The notes beneath the pieces were generated by a model. That model was not told the DNA's origin and searched no databases. It saw only the letters and a list, made by a program, of their open reading frames with translations. Made by a program: the position numbers and the translations under genes. A DNA stretch of 64,000 bases from Candidatus Poribacteria bacterium (GTDB taxonomy: Bacteria; Poribacteria; WGA-4E; GCA-2687025), in contig JABGQA010000168.1 of assembly GCA_018644665.1 (NCBI GenBank), forward strand, positions 1-64,000. Reading direction: 5' to 3'. How positions within the stretch are numbered: the first letter of the stretch is position 1; each line of letters opens with the position of its first letter. Below, piece after piece: positions 51,466 through 59,069 of this stretch.

Positions 51466-52679
51466 CCTCCCGACGTCACGTCGTCCGCGCGTCGCTGGCT
51501 CTCTGCGTGGTCGGCGCGTTGCTGCTCGGGGTCCGGCGCGTAGCCGTGTCCGAGGACAGCTTCCGCGTGAAGGCCGGCGTCTACGACGACACCCGCGACG
51601 TGACGGTGTTCGTGAACGACGTCCACCTGGAGAAGGACGTAGGCGAGCGGGGCAAAGTGTCCTTACGCCAGGAGGTCGACGCGGTCAGCAGCGCGTCCAT
51701 CGGGTGTACGGTGTGTCACGCCAACGGCGAGAGCCTGTCCCGCGTAGACTGGCAGATAGGTGGCTCGTACGCGCTCGATCCCGAGTCGAACACCATTATC
51801 GGCCTGAGTTACTTCGGCGGAGCGGAGCAGGACTACCTCGCGAGCACCGTCGCCCTCTCCGCGACGCGGGACTTCGCGGATCGCAACTCCACGCTGTCCG
51901 CCGTGTACAGCTTCTCGTACGACAAGCCGCACCCGCACGGCTGGGACAAGTTCGCGGAGGATTACGCGTTCGTGGACGGCGCCATCGTCCGCCGTCGAGG
52001 CGCGGCCCCCGCGAAGCAGCTCCAGTCCGACGAAGGCCTCAAATTCCAATTCGACGGCAGTCTCATAGGCGAGCGCGTCACGGACGAGACGAAAGTGTCT
52101 CACCGAGGCGGTCTGAGCTGGACGCAGGCGCTCGACCCGAAGACCATCGCGCAGGTGAATCTGGACGTCACGCGCGTCGACGGCTACCAAAGCAACCCCT
52201 ACCACATCGTGCCTGCGGGTGGCGCCGAGTACATCGAGGCGCATCCCGACGCGCGAACGCGCCGCGCCGTCGTTGCGCAGGTGAACCGGGCGTTGGACAC
52301 GCGGACCTTCCTCAAGGGGAGCTACCGCTACTACTCGGACACGTGGGGCGTCGATTCGCACACGGGCGCGGGTTCCCTCGGCCGGTACTTCGTCGACAAG
52401 TCCCTCCTGATGGACATCGGCTACCGCCACTACACGCAGTCCGCGGCGGACTTTCACAGCGCGGCCTATGGCACGTCGCAGCCGTACATGACGGGTGACT
52501 ACCGGCTCGGGGCGTTCCGCTCGGGGGCGTTTCGCGCGAAAGCGGTCTACACTCTCGGCTCGCCCGCCGTGTCGGGCCCGCTGCACGATCTCCGCGTGGA
52601 CGCCGCGTACGAGCGGTACGTCAGCGACAACGACTTCCGCTACAACCTGTGGCAACTCGGCATATCGGGGTCGTATTGA
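51453..52679 (+). CDS. DUF3570 outer-membrane protein with a CxxCH heme motif
   Basis: 408 residues from the GTG at 51453, inside the end of the DUF4266 gene. Signal segment ASLALCVVGALLLGVRR, then a beta-barrel of the DUF3570 family: RVKAGVYDDTRDVTVFVNDV, EVDAVSSAS, SYRYYSDTWGVDSHTGAGSLGRYF, and the terminal aromatic strand NLWQLGISGSY. In the block that is normally DAVSSAS, the protein reads ASIGC85TVC88H89ANG, a c-type heme attachment motif. Together with ApbE and DUF4266 this suggests an extracytoplasmic redox protein that may carry heme. The following gene begins at its stop. Confidence 0.82.
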   Translation: MLTVTSRRHVVRASLALCVVGALLLGVRRVAVSEDSFRVKAGVYDDTRDVTVFVNDVHLEKDVGERGKVSLRQEVDAVSSASIGCTVCHANGESLSRVDWQIGGSYALDPESNTIIGLSYFGGAEQDYLASTVALSATRDFADRNSTLSAVYSFSYDKPHPHGWDKFAEDYAFVDGAIVRRRGAAPAKQLQSDEGLKFQFDGSLIGERVTDETKVSHRGGLSWTQALDPKTIAQVNLDVTRVDGYQSNPYHIVPAGGAEYIEAHPDARTRRAVVAQVNRALDTRTFLKGSYRYYSDTWGVDSHTGAGSLGRYFVDKSLLMDIGYRHYTQSAADFHSAAYGTSQPYMTGDYRLGAFRSGAFRAKAVYTLGSPAVSGPLHDLRVDAAYERYVSDNDFRYNLWQLGISGSY

Positions 52680-53731
52680 GCGGCGTTCGCCACGCTCTGC
52701 CGATCCTGGCGATCGCCCTTGCGTGCGCCCTTGTTGCCGGATGCGATCGACCGGCTCCGTCCCGGCATGAGCAGCGTCGCCTGATGATGGGCAGCTTCGG
52801 GTCCGTCACGGCGTACGCGGCCGACGCGTCTGTCGACGCCGTGCTAGTCGCCGCTCTCGACGAGATGCAGCGCGTCGACACGCTCATGAGCCACTACAAG
52901 CCGGACAGCGAGGTGTCGCGCATCAGCGCGATGGCAGGCGCCGGCTCGGTGCGTGTGCAAGAAGACACGCTCCACGTCGTCACCGCCGCGCTCGACATGG
53001 GGCGTGAGACCTGCGGAGCATTCGACATCACGGTGGCGCCGTTGCTGAAGCTCTGGGGTTGCTTCTCGCACGGCGCGCGCGTCCCCAGCGCCACGGAGGT
53101 GGAGGCGACGCGCGCGGATGTTGGGCTCGACGGCCTCCGCGTGGACCAGGACGCCATGGTCGTGATGCTCATGCGCGAGAGGATGGAACTCGACCTCGGA
53201 GGCATCGCTAAGGGTTACGCGGTGGATCAAGCGGCGCGGGCGCTACGGGTGGGCGGCGTGAGGTCGGCGCTCGTGAACCTCAGCAACAGCGCCTTCCGAG
53301 CCGTCGGCTCCCCGCCCGGCGAGGATCAGTGGCGTATCGCCGTCAGCCACCCCAGGGCGCCTGGGGAGCAGCTTGGGGTCGTCCTCATATCGGACGTGGC
53401 GCTGGCGACCTCGGCGGACACCGAGCAGTTCTTTGTGCACGAGGGCGTGCGGTACGGCCACATCATGGACCCGCGGACCGGGTATCCGGTGTCGAACGGG
53501 GTGGTCAGCGTCACGGTGGTGGCGCCTACTGGCCTGGAGGCGGACGCGCTCGCCACCGCCGTGTTCGTTCTCGGCCCTGATGACGGGATGAGGCTCATCG
53601 GTGAGCGGCCGCGGACCTCAGCGCTCGTCGTCACCGAGGAGGCGGACGGTCGGCTCAAGCTCCACGTGTCTGAGGGCATGCGAGAGCGCTTCCTACCGTC
53701 GCAGGTCGAGGAGCGGAGCGAACGGCCGTAG
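52676..53731 (+). CDS. apbE: FAD:protein FMN transferase (ApbE)
   Basis: 351 residues from the TTG that overlaps the DUF3570 stop (TTGA); a GTG at 52649 is an alternative. Lipoprotein signal with LVAGC. Family landmarks are MMGSFGSVTAYA, HYKPDSEVSRIS, TCGAFDITVAPLLKLWGC, LDLGGIAKGYAVDQAA, HIMDPRTGYPV and the DALATAVFVLG segment with the Mg/FAD-binding Asp. ApbE moves FMN from FAD to a Thr or Ser of exported redox proteins. Here it presumably serves the DUF3570/DUF4266 pair or a partner elsewhere. Confidence 0.93.
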   Translation: MSGVRHALPILAIALACALVAGCDRPAPSRHEQRRLMMGSFGSVTAYAADASVDAVLVAALDEMQRVDTLMSHYKPDSEVSRISAMAGAGSVRVQEDTLHVVTAALDMGRETCGAFDITVAPLLKLWGCFSHGARVPSATEVEATRADVGLDGLRVDQDAMVVMLMRERMELDLGGIAKGYAVDQAARALRVGGVRSALVNLSNSAFRAVGSPPGEDQWRIAVSHPRAPGEQLGVVLISDVALATSADTEQFFVHEGVRYGHIMDPRTGYPVSNGVVSVTVVAPTGLEADALATAVFVLGPDDGMRLIGERPRTSALVVTEEADGRLKLHVSEGMRERFLPSQVEERSERP

Positions 53732-53746
53732 CGGCGCCGTCGCGCG

Positions 53747-55366
53747 CTACGCGTCCGTCACGGCGTCTAGGGCGAACGCCGCCGCCAGCAAAGCCTGCGT
53801 GTAGGGATTCTGCGGGCTCTCGAATACCTGTTGCGCCGGCCCCTCCTCGACGACCTTCCCTTCCTGCATGACCAGCAGATAGCTCGCCATCGCGCGCACC
53901 ACCTTGAGATCGTGGCTGATGAACAGGTAGGCGAGCCCGTGGTCCCGCTGAAGGCGTTGCAGCAGCTCGAGAGTGCGGGCCTGCACGCTCACATCCAGAG
54001 ATGAGGTCGGCTCGTCGAGCACGACGAACTCAGGCTTCAGCACCATCGCCCGCGCCACGGCGATGCGCTGACGCTGGCCGCCGGAGAACTCGTGCGGGTA
54101 CCGGTGGCGGCTGTCCGGGTCGAGGTCGACCTCCTCCAACGCCTGCACGATGAGCGCGTCGCGCGCGTCCTCCGAGTCCGCGATGCCGTGCACGCGCAGA
54201 CCTTCGTCGATGATCTGTCCCACAGACTTACGCGGGTTCAGACTGCCGAACGGGTCCTGGAAGATCACCTGCATGCGCCGTCTCAGCGGACGCATCTCGC
54301 GCGACTTCATGCCCTGGATCAGGCGGTCGTCGAAGTAGATGTCGCCGTTCGATGAGATGAGACGCAGGAGGGCCAGTCCCAGCGTCGTCTTGCCGGACCC
54401 CGACTCGCCGACGACTCCCACCGTCTGTCCCGCGTGGATGGTGATGTCGAGGCCGTCCACGGCCTTCACGTGATCCACCGTGCGACGCATCACCCCGGCC
54501 TTGATGGGGTACCAGACCTTCAGCCCCTCGGCCCGAATGAGTGGGGCGTCGTAGCTGGACTCGGCCGCGGCCTGTTTGGGCTCGGAGTCGAGGAGATGCC
54601 GCGTATAGTCGTGCTGCGGGTCGGCGAAGATCCGTTCGGCGGGCCCATCCTCGACGATGTCCCCGTCCTTCATGACGCAGACGCTATCGGCCACCTTCCG
54701 CACGACGCCGAGGTCGTGCGTGATGAACAGCATCGCCATCCCGAACTGCCGTCGCAGGTCCGCCAGCAGGTCGAGTATCTGCGCCTGTATGGTCACGTCG
54801 AGAGCCGTCGTGGGCTCGTCGGCGATGAGCAGGTCCGGCTCGTTGGCGAGCGCCATGGCGATCATGACGCGCTGTCGCTGCCCGCCGGACAGCTCGTGCG
54901 GGTATGCCGCGATCCGCCGCGCGGGCTCCCGGATGCCGACGAGGCCGAGCAACTCCAGCGTCCGCGACTTCGCCTCTTCGCGGCTCATACCCTTGTGTAG
55001 GACGAGCGTCTCGCCCACCTGCTTCTCGATCGTGTGCAGGGGGTTCAGGGACGTCATGGGCTCTTGGAAGATCATCGATATCCGCTCACCGCGCACCGAC
55101 TGCAGCGTCGCCGCCGAGGCCCCCAGCAACTCGTCCCCGTCGAGCAGGATGCTGCCGCTCGGGTGGCTCGCCGGCGGGTACGGCAGCAGTTGCAGGATGC
55201 TCAGCGCGGTCGCGGACTTCCCGGACCCGGACTCGCCTACGAGCGCGACGGTCTCACCGCGCTCGATCGTGAAGTCGATGCTCCTCACGGCGTGCACCGT
55301 GGTGTCGCCAGTGCGGAAATCGACGGACAGATCGCGCACGGCGAGGAGGGGCGTGTTCTCGTTCAT
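53747..55366 (-). CDS. Peptide ABC transporter duplicated ATPase (YejF-like)
   Basis: 539 residues with two full ABC domains in one chain. First: GESGSGKSA at 44-52, LSGGQRQRVMIAMALANEPDLLIADEPTTALD. Second: GESGSGKTT near 319-327, FSGGQRQRIAVARAMVLKPEFVVLDEP. This double layout is that of YejF and DppD/F fusions. It powers the YejB/YejE-like permease pair encoded upstream in the operon, and its start overlaps the stop of the YejE gene by 4 nt. The YejA-like binding protein is at 26651. Confidence 0.93.
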   Translation of the reverse strand: MNENTPLLAVRDLSVDFRTGDTTVHAVRSIDFTIERGETVALVGESGSGKSATALSILQLLPYPPASHPSGSILLDGDELLGASAATLQSVRGERISMIFQEPMTSLNPLHTIEKQVGETLVLHKGMSREEAKSRTLELLGLVGIREPARRIAAYPHELSGGQRQRVMIAMALANEPDLLIADEPTTALDVTIQAQILDLLADLRRQFGMAMLFITHDLGVVRKVADSVCVMKDGDIVEDGPAERIFADPQHDYTRHLLDSEPKQAAAESSYDAPLIRAEGLKVWYPIKAGVMRRTVDHVKAVDGLDITIHAGQTVGVVGESGSGKTTLGLALLRLISSNGDIYFDDRLIQGMKSREMRPLRRRMQVIFQDPFGSLNPRKSVGQIIDEGLRVHGIADSEDARDALIVQALEEVDLDPDSRHRYPHEFSGGQRQRIAVARAMVLKPEFVVLDEPTSSLDVSVQARTLELLQRLQRDHGLAYLFISHDLKVVRAMASYLLVMQEGKVVEEGPAQQVFESPQNPYTQALLAAAFALDAVTDA

Positions 55367-56403
55367 GCCGTCTCTCCCTCGGCCGGCGCCGCGCCGTGCG
55401 TGACGCGCGGGTCGAACGCGTCTCGGATCGCCTCGCCGGTGAAGATGAGCAGCACGAGCATCGTCGCGAGGGCCGCGAAGCTAGTGAGGCCGAGCCACGG
55501 CGCGTGCAGGTTGTTTCGTCCCTGCGTCACCATTTCACCAAGAGACGCCGAGCCGGGCGGCAGCCCGAATCCCAGGAAGTCGAGCGCCGTCAGCGAGGTG
55601 ATCGCCGCGCTCAGGTTGAACGGCAGGAAGGTGATCGTCGCGACGAGCGCGTTCGGCATGACATGGCGGAACATGATCACCAGGTTCGACACGCCCAGCG
55701 CGCGAGCCGCGCGCACGAAGTCCAGGTTCCGCGCGCGCAGCACTTCGGCCCGCACCACGGCGACGTATCCCATCCAACTGAACAGCAACAGAATCCCGAG
55801 TAGCCACCAGAATGTCGGTTGCACAACGCTCGCGAGGATGATCAGCAGATAGAGTGTGGGCATCGCGGCCCATATCTCCATGAAGCGCTGGAAGCCGAGG
55901 TCGAGCCACCCGCCGAAGAACCCCTGCGTCACGCCCGCCGACACGCCGATCACGATGCTGAACAGCGTAAGGACGAGACCGAACAGGACCGAGATGCGGA
56001 ACCCGTAGATGAGACGCGCCGCGACGTCGCGGCTTTGGTCGTCCGTGCCGAGCCAGTTCTCCCGCGACGGCGGCGCGGGCGCGGGCCGGCCGTGAACGAC
56101 GGTTTTATACGAGTAGGGGATGGGCGGCCACACCATCCACCCCTTCGCCTCGATCAACTCGACGACGTATTCGTCGTGGTAGTCGGCTTCGGTCGGGAAG
56201 TCGCCGCCGAAGCGCGTCTCGGGGTAGCTCTTGAGCACCGGCACGAGCAGGTCGCCGTCGAACTTGACCAGCAGCGGCTTGTCGTTGGCGATGAACTCCG
56301 CGAACAGGCTCACGCCGAACAGCGCGCAGAAGGCGATGAACGACACATAGCCGCGTCGGTTCGCCCGGAAGTTCGCGATGCGGCGCCTGGTCTGCGGTGT
56401 CAC
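55363..56403 (-). CDS. Peptide ABC transporter permease (YejE-like)
   Basis: 346 residues. N-terminal RRRIANFRANRRGYVSFIAFCALFG helix, a periplasmic segment with the YejE-type FDGDLLVPVLKSYPETRFGGDFPTEADYHDEYVVELI, then five or so membrane helices with the EAA-type loop VRAARALGVSNLVIMFRHVMPNAL. Couples with YejB and YejF to import oligopeptides. Very small gap to YejB; overlaps the ATPase. Confidence 0.92.
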   Translation of the reverse strand: MTPQTRRRIANFRANRRGYVSFIAFCALFGVSLFAEFIANDKPLLVKFDGDLLVPVLKSYPETRFGGDFPTEADYHDEYVVELIEAKGWMVWPPIPYSYKTVVHGRPAPAPPSRENWLGTDDQSRDVAARLIYGFRISVLFGLVLTLFSIVIGVSAGVTQGFFGGWLDLGFQRFMEIWAAMPTLYLLIILASVVQPTFWWLLGILLLFSWMGYVAVVRAEVLRARNLDFVRAARALGVSNLVIMFRHVMPNALVATITFLPFNLSAAITSLTALDFLGFGLPPGSASLGEMVTQGRNNLHAPWLGLTSFAALATMLVLLIFTGEAIRDAFDPRVTHGAAPAEGETA

Positions 56404-56406
56404 CGA

Positions 56407-57528
56407 CTACACTTCCCTGCTCTCGAAGTCGATCCGTGGGTCGACCAGGGCATACGTCATGTCGCTGATGATGTTCATCACCAGGCCGAGCAAGGAGAAG
56501 AAGTAGAGCGACGCGAACATGATCGGGTAGTCGCGGCTGATGGCCGCCTCGTAGCCGAGAAGGCCGAGGCCGTCGAGCGAGAATATCACCTCGATCAGCA
56601 ACGCGCCCGTGAAGAAGATGCGCACGAACGCGCTTGGGAATCCCGCGATAACGATGAGCATGGCGTTGCGGAACACATGACCGTACAACACGCGCCGTTC
56701 CCCGAGACCCTTCGCCCGCGCGGTCATGACGTACTGCATGTGGATCTGGTCGATGAACGAGTTCTTCGTGAGCAACGTCAACGTGGCGAACCCGCCGACG
56801 ACCATCGCCGTGATGGGCAGTGCGAGGTGCCAGAAGTAGTCGAGCACTTTGGCGAACACGCCCAGGTCTTCCCAGTTGTCGGACACCAGCCCGCGCAACG
56901 GGAACCACGAGAAGTACCGGCCCCCCGCGAACACGACGATGAGCAACAGCGCGAATAGGAAGCTCGGTATCGCGTACCCGGCGGTGACGACGGCGCTAGT
57001 GGCGAGATCGAAGCGTGAGCCGTCTCTGACGGCTTTGGCGATGCCCAGCGGTATGGATGTCGCGTAGATGAGGAGCGTCGTCCACAGCCCGAGCGAGATG
57101 GACACGGGCATCTTCGAGAGGACCAGGTCGATCACCTTCCGGCCTTGGAAGAAGCTCTCGCCGAAGTCGAACGTCGCGTAGTTCTTCACCATGCGGAAGA
57201 AGCGGACATGGATCGGCTTGTCCATGCCGTACATCTTCTCGATGTCCTTGATGAGGTCCGGGTCGAGTCCGCGCGCTCCGCGGTACTTCGACTCGCCGCC
57301 AACCGAGGCGCTGCCGCCGGGCCGATTCTGCGTGGTCGACGCGGCGGTCTCGCTCGATCCCGCGCCGGCGAACCGGCCGGTGGCGGCCATGGCGTGGCCG
57401 GACATCTGCGCGATCATCTGCTCGACCGGCCCGCCGGGGACGACCTGTATCACGAGGAAGTTGATGAGCATGATGCCGAAGAGGGTCGGCACGATGAGCA
57501 GGAGACGGCGAATGAGGTACGCGAGCAT
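56407..57528 (-). CDS. Peptide ABC transporter permease (YejB-like)
   Basis: 373 residues from the ATG at 57528; the frame open to 57732 is Arg-rich and unsupported. MLAYLIRRLLLIVPTLFGIMLINF is the usual first helix, a Gly/Ser-rich insertion (RFAGAGSSETAASTT and on) precedes LDPDLIKDIEKMYGMDKPIHVRF as in YejB, and the EAA loop TARAKGLGERRVLYGHVFRNA is present. First gene of the yejBEF-like operon. The upstream region has an unusual 74-bp repeat. Confidence 0.92.
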   Translation of the reverse strand: MLAYLIRRLLLIVPTLFGIMLINFLVIQVVPGGPVEQMIAQMSGHAMAATGRFAGAGSSETAASTTQNRPGGSASVGGESKYRGARGLDPDLIKDIEKMYGMDKPIHVRFFRMVKNYATFDFGESFFQGRKVIDLVLSKMPVSISLGLWTTLLIYATSIPLGIAKAVRDGSRFDLATSAVVTAGYAIPSFLFALLLIVVFAGGRYFSWFPLRGLVSDNWEDLGVFAKVLDYFWHLALPITAMVVGGFATLTLLTKNSFIDQIHMQYVMTARAKGLGERRVLYGHVFRNAMLIVIAGFPSAFVRIFFTGALLIEVIFSLDGLGLLGYEAAISRDYPIMFASLYFFSLLGLVMNIISDMTYALVDPRIDFESREV

Positions 57529-57653
57529 CGACGGCCGGTTCCTGCGTGGGCGGGCGGGATCGCTGCTAGCAAGGGTACCGGGCCGCGTTCGCGGCGGGCA
57601 AGGGCGCCGAGCGCGCCGGATGTGGTCCTGGGTAGTTGGTAAGTCGGAGGCGC

Positions 57654-57829
57654 GTGACCCACACGCCTTCGCTATGTGGACGCGTGAACGGGTTCCCGTA
57701 TTGGGAAGATGGCGATGGGGTTCCCCGGTCACCTCACGCCTTCGGCATGTGGACAGGTGGACGTCTTCCCTTACTGGGGAAGATGGAGAAGGGGTCTCCG
57801 CGTCACCTCACGCCTTCGGTGACCAACGG
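57654..57829. repeat. 74-bp tandem repeat, two full units and a partial third
   Basis: Units begin at 57654, 57728 and 57802, exactly 74 bp apart; the third ends after about 28 bp. Each starts with a form of GT(G/C)ACC..CACGCCTTCG. Each full unit contains a hairpin: TTCCC-gtatt-GGGAA in unit 1 and CTTCCC-ttactg-GGGAAG in unit 2, stems that keep pairing although the bases around them change. The repeat lies between the YejB start and the antitoxin gene. No protein is supported here; the function could be structural or regulatory. Confidence 0.7.
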
Positions 57830-57928
57830 TCCGTGACCACACCCGAGCGGGCCGGGCGTCGGCTTTGCGCGTCGCGTCGCTTGGCGTAACATCTCCCCAC
57901 CTGGGGCCCGGCAACGGAGGGGACGAAG

Positions 57929-58207
57929 ATGTCCGCTGTGACGCGTGAGCAGTTGCACGCCATGATCGACGACCTGACCGAGGAGGATCTGGTCCGCGCC
58001 GAGACGGCGCTTGCCGCCATCGGCGATCTGGCGGGTAGGCAGGCCGACGAATTCGACAGGAAGATGCTTGCGGAGGGGTTCTTCGTGAGCGTGCCGCCTC
58101 CCCTGACGGAGGAGAAACACCGCGCAATCCACGAACGCACGCCGGTGACGATCCGCGGCGGGCCGGTGTCTCAGACGATCATTGAAGACAGGCGCGCGCG
58201 TGGCTGA
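57929..58207 (+). CDS. Antitoxin-like protein, orphan copy
   Basis: 92 residues. No DNA-binding motif named with confidence. It opens SAVTREQLHAMIDDLTEEDL and ends PVSQTIIEDRRARG, both shared with the antitoxin at 58245. Upstream of a VapC-type toxin in a duplicated arrangement, it reads as the antitoxin of a lost toxin: right after its stop region the sequence keeps 21 bp of toxin start (58200-58220) and then no toxin. Probably still able to bind a related toxin or its own operator; function inferred only from context. Confidence 0.65.
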   Translation: MSAVTREQLHAMIDDLTEEDLVRAETALAAIGDLAGRQADEFDRKMLAEGFFVSVPPPLTEEKHRAIHERTPVTIRGGPVSQTIIEDRRARG

Positions 58208-58220
58208 CGACTTCCTGGTC
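58200..58220 (+). pseudogene. Scar of a deleted PIN toxin after the orphan antitoxin
   Basis: GTGGCTGACGACTTCCTGG here parallels the true toxin start GTGGCTGACTACTTCCTCG at 58510, and the preceding antitoxin ends the same way (GACAGGCGCGCGC). After seven codons (V-A-D-D-F-L-V) similarity stops. It fits a duplicated antitoxin-toxin unit in which the first toxin body was deleted, leaving only its first codons. Confidence 0.6.
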
Positions 58221-58244
58221 CCAGAGTATGAGAGGAGGCCGCGT

Positions 58245-58517
58245 ATGGCGGCCGTGACGCGCGAGCAGTTGCACGCGATCATCGACGACCTGACCGAGGG
58301 CCACTTGGAGGACGCGCGGGAGGCGTTGAGTCGCATATCCGAGCAGGTGGATCGCCGGGCGCTAGACCAACAGTTGCTCGCCGCCGGCGTGCTCGTTAGC
58401 GTACCCCCGCCTATAACCGACGAATTCAGGCGCGAGTTCCGCGAACTCACGCGCCTCGATATCCCCGACGAGCCCGTGTCGCAGACCATCATCGAGGACA
58501 GGCGCGCGCGTGGCTGA
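58245..58517 (+). CDS. VapB-like antitoxin of the PIN toxin pair
   Basis: 90 residues from the ATG at 58245 (AGGAGG upstream). AAVTREQLHAIIDDLTEGHL, a helical middle, then VSVPPPITDEFRREF and VSQTIIEDRRARG. No known DNA-binding fold recognised. The gene overlaps the toxin start by 8 nt, the usual design of type II toxin-antitoxin operons in which the small upstream protein neutralises the nuclease. About 50-60 percent similar to the orphan copy upstream by eye. Confidence 0.7.
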   Translation: MAAVTREQLHAIIDDLTEGHLEDAREALSRISEQVDRRALDQQLLAAGVLVSVPPPITDEFRREFRELTRLDIPDEPVSQTIIEDRRARG

Positions 58518-58965
58518 CTACTTCCTCGACAGCAGCGCGATTGTGAAGCGATACGTCACGGAGCCCGGGTCGGGTGTCGTGGATAGCATCCTGGCGCCCG
58601 AGATCGCGTCTACGCGCTACATCGCAGAAACGGCGATCGTCGAGGTCATCGCCGCGCTACACAGACGCAGCCGCAGAGCAGAAGTCGGCGACGGCGGGTC
58701 CTCCCAAATCGCGCGATTTCGACACGAGCTGCCCCGGCTCGCGTCCATCGTCGCCGTGTCCGGCGAGGTGATCCAGTTCGCGTCCGAGTTGGCGGCTCGT
58801 CGCATCCTGCGCGGCTACGACGCCGTGCAACTCGCGGCTGCTTGCGTCGCGTCCACGGAGCGTGTAGAGCGTGGGAGCCCGCCGTTGGTCATGGTCTCTT
58901 CCGACGTGGAACTCAACGCCGCCGCCGTGGCCGAAGGCCTCGACGTCCTAGATCCGACTGGCTGA
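58510..58965 (+). CDS. PIN-domain ribonuclease toxin (VapC-like)
   Basis: 151 residues from the GTG that overlaps the antitoxin. PIN-domain acidic residues are all visible: D7 in YFLDSSAIVKRY, E45 in AIVEVIAAL, D104 in RGYDAVQLAAA and D132 in VSSDVELNAAA. Typical VapC enzymes cut tRNA or rRNA with Mg2+ and arrest growth when the antitoxin is lost. Complete; no sign of decay. The operon with the antitoxin is tight. Confidence 0.9.
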   Translation: MADYFLDSSAIVKRYVTEPGSGVVDSILAPEIASTRYIAETAIVEVIAALHRRSRRAEVGDGGSSQIARFRHELPRLASIVAVSGEVIQFASELAARRILRGYDAVQLAAACVASTERVERGSPPLVMVSSDVELNAAAVAEGLDVLDPTG

Positions 58966-59069
58966 GACCACCTACCCGTGTCGCCGTGTCACTCGCGAGC
59001 GGCTCCCGCCACACCGGTGACCGGAGCGTAGCCGGATGGACTGCGTGTCCGTTGCGACCACGCGACGCC

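Noticed and set aside
57636..57836. Small repeat-encoded peptide inside the 74-bp repeat
   Set aside because: The frame exists only because 74-bp units are read across their junctions, and the hairpin pairing is conserved rather than the codons, so I treat the region as a non-coding repeat.
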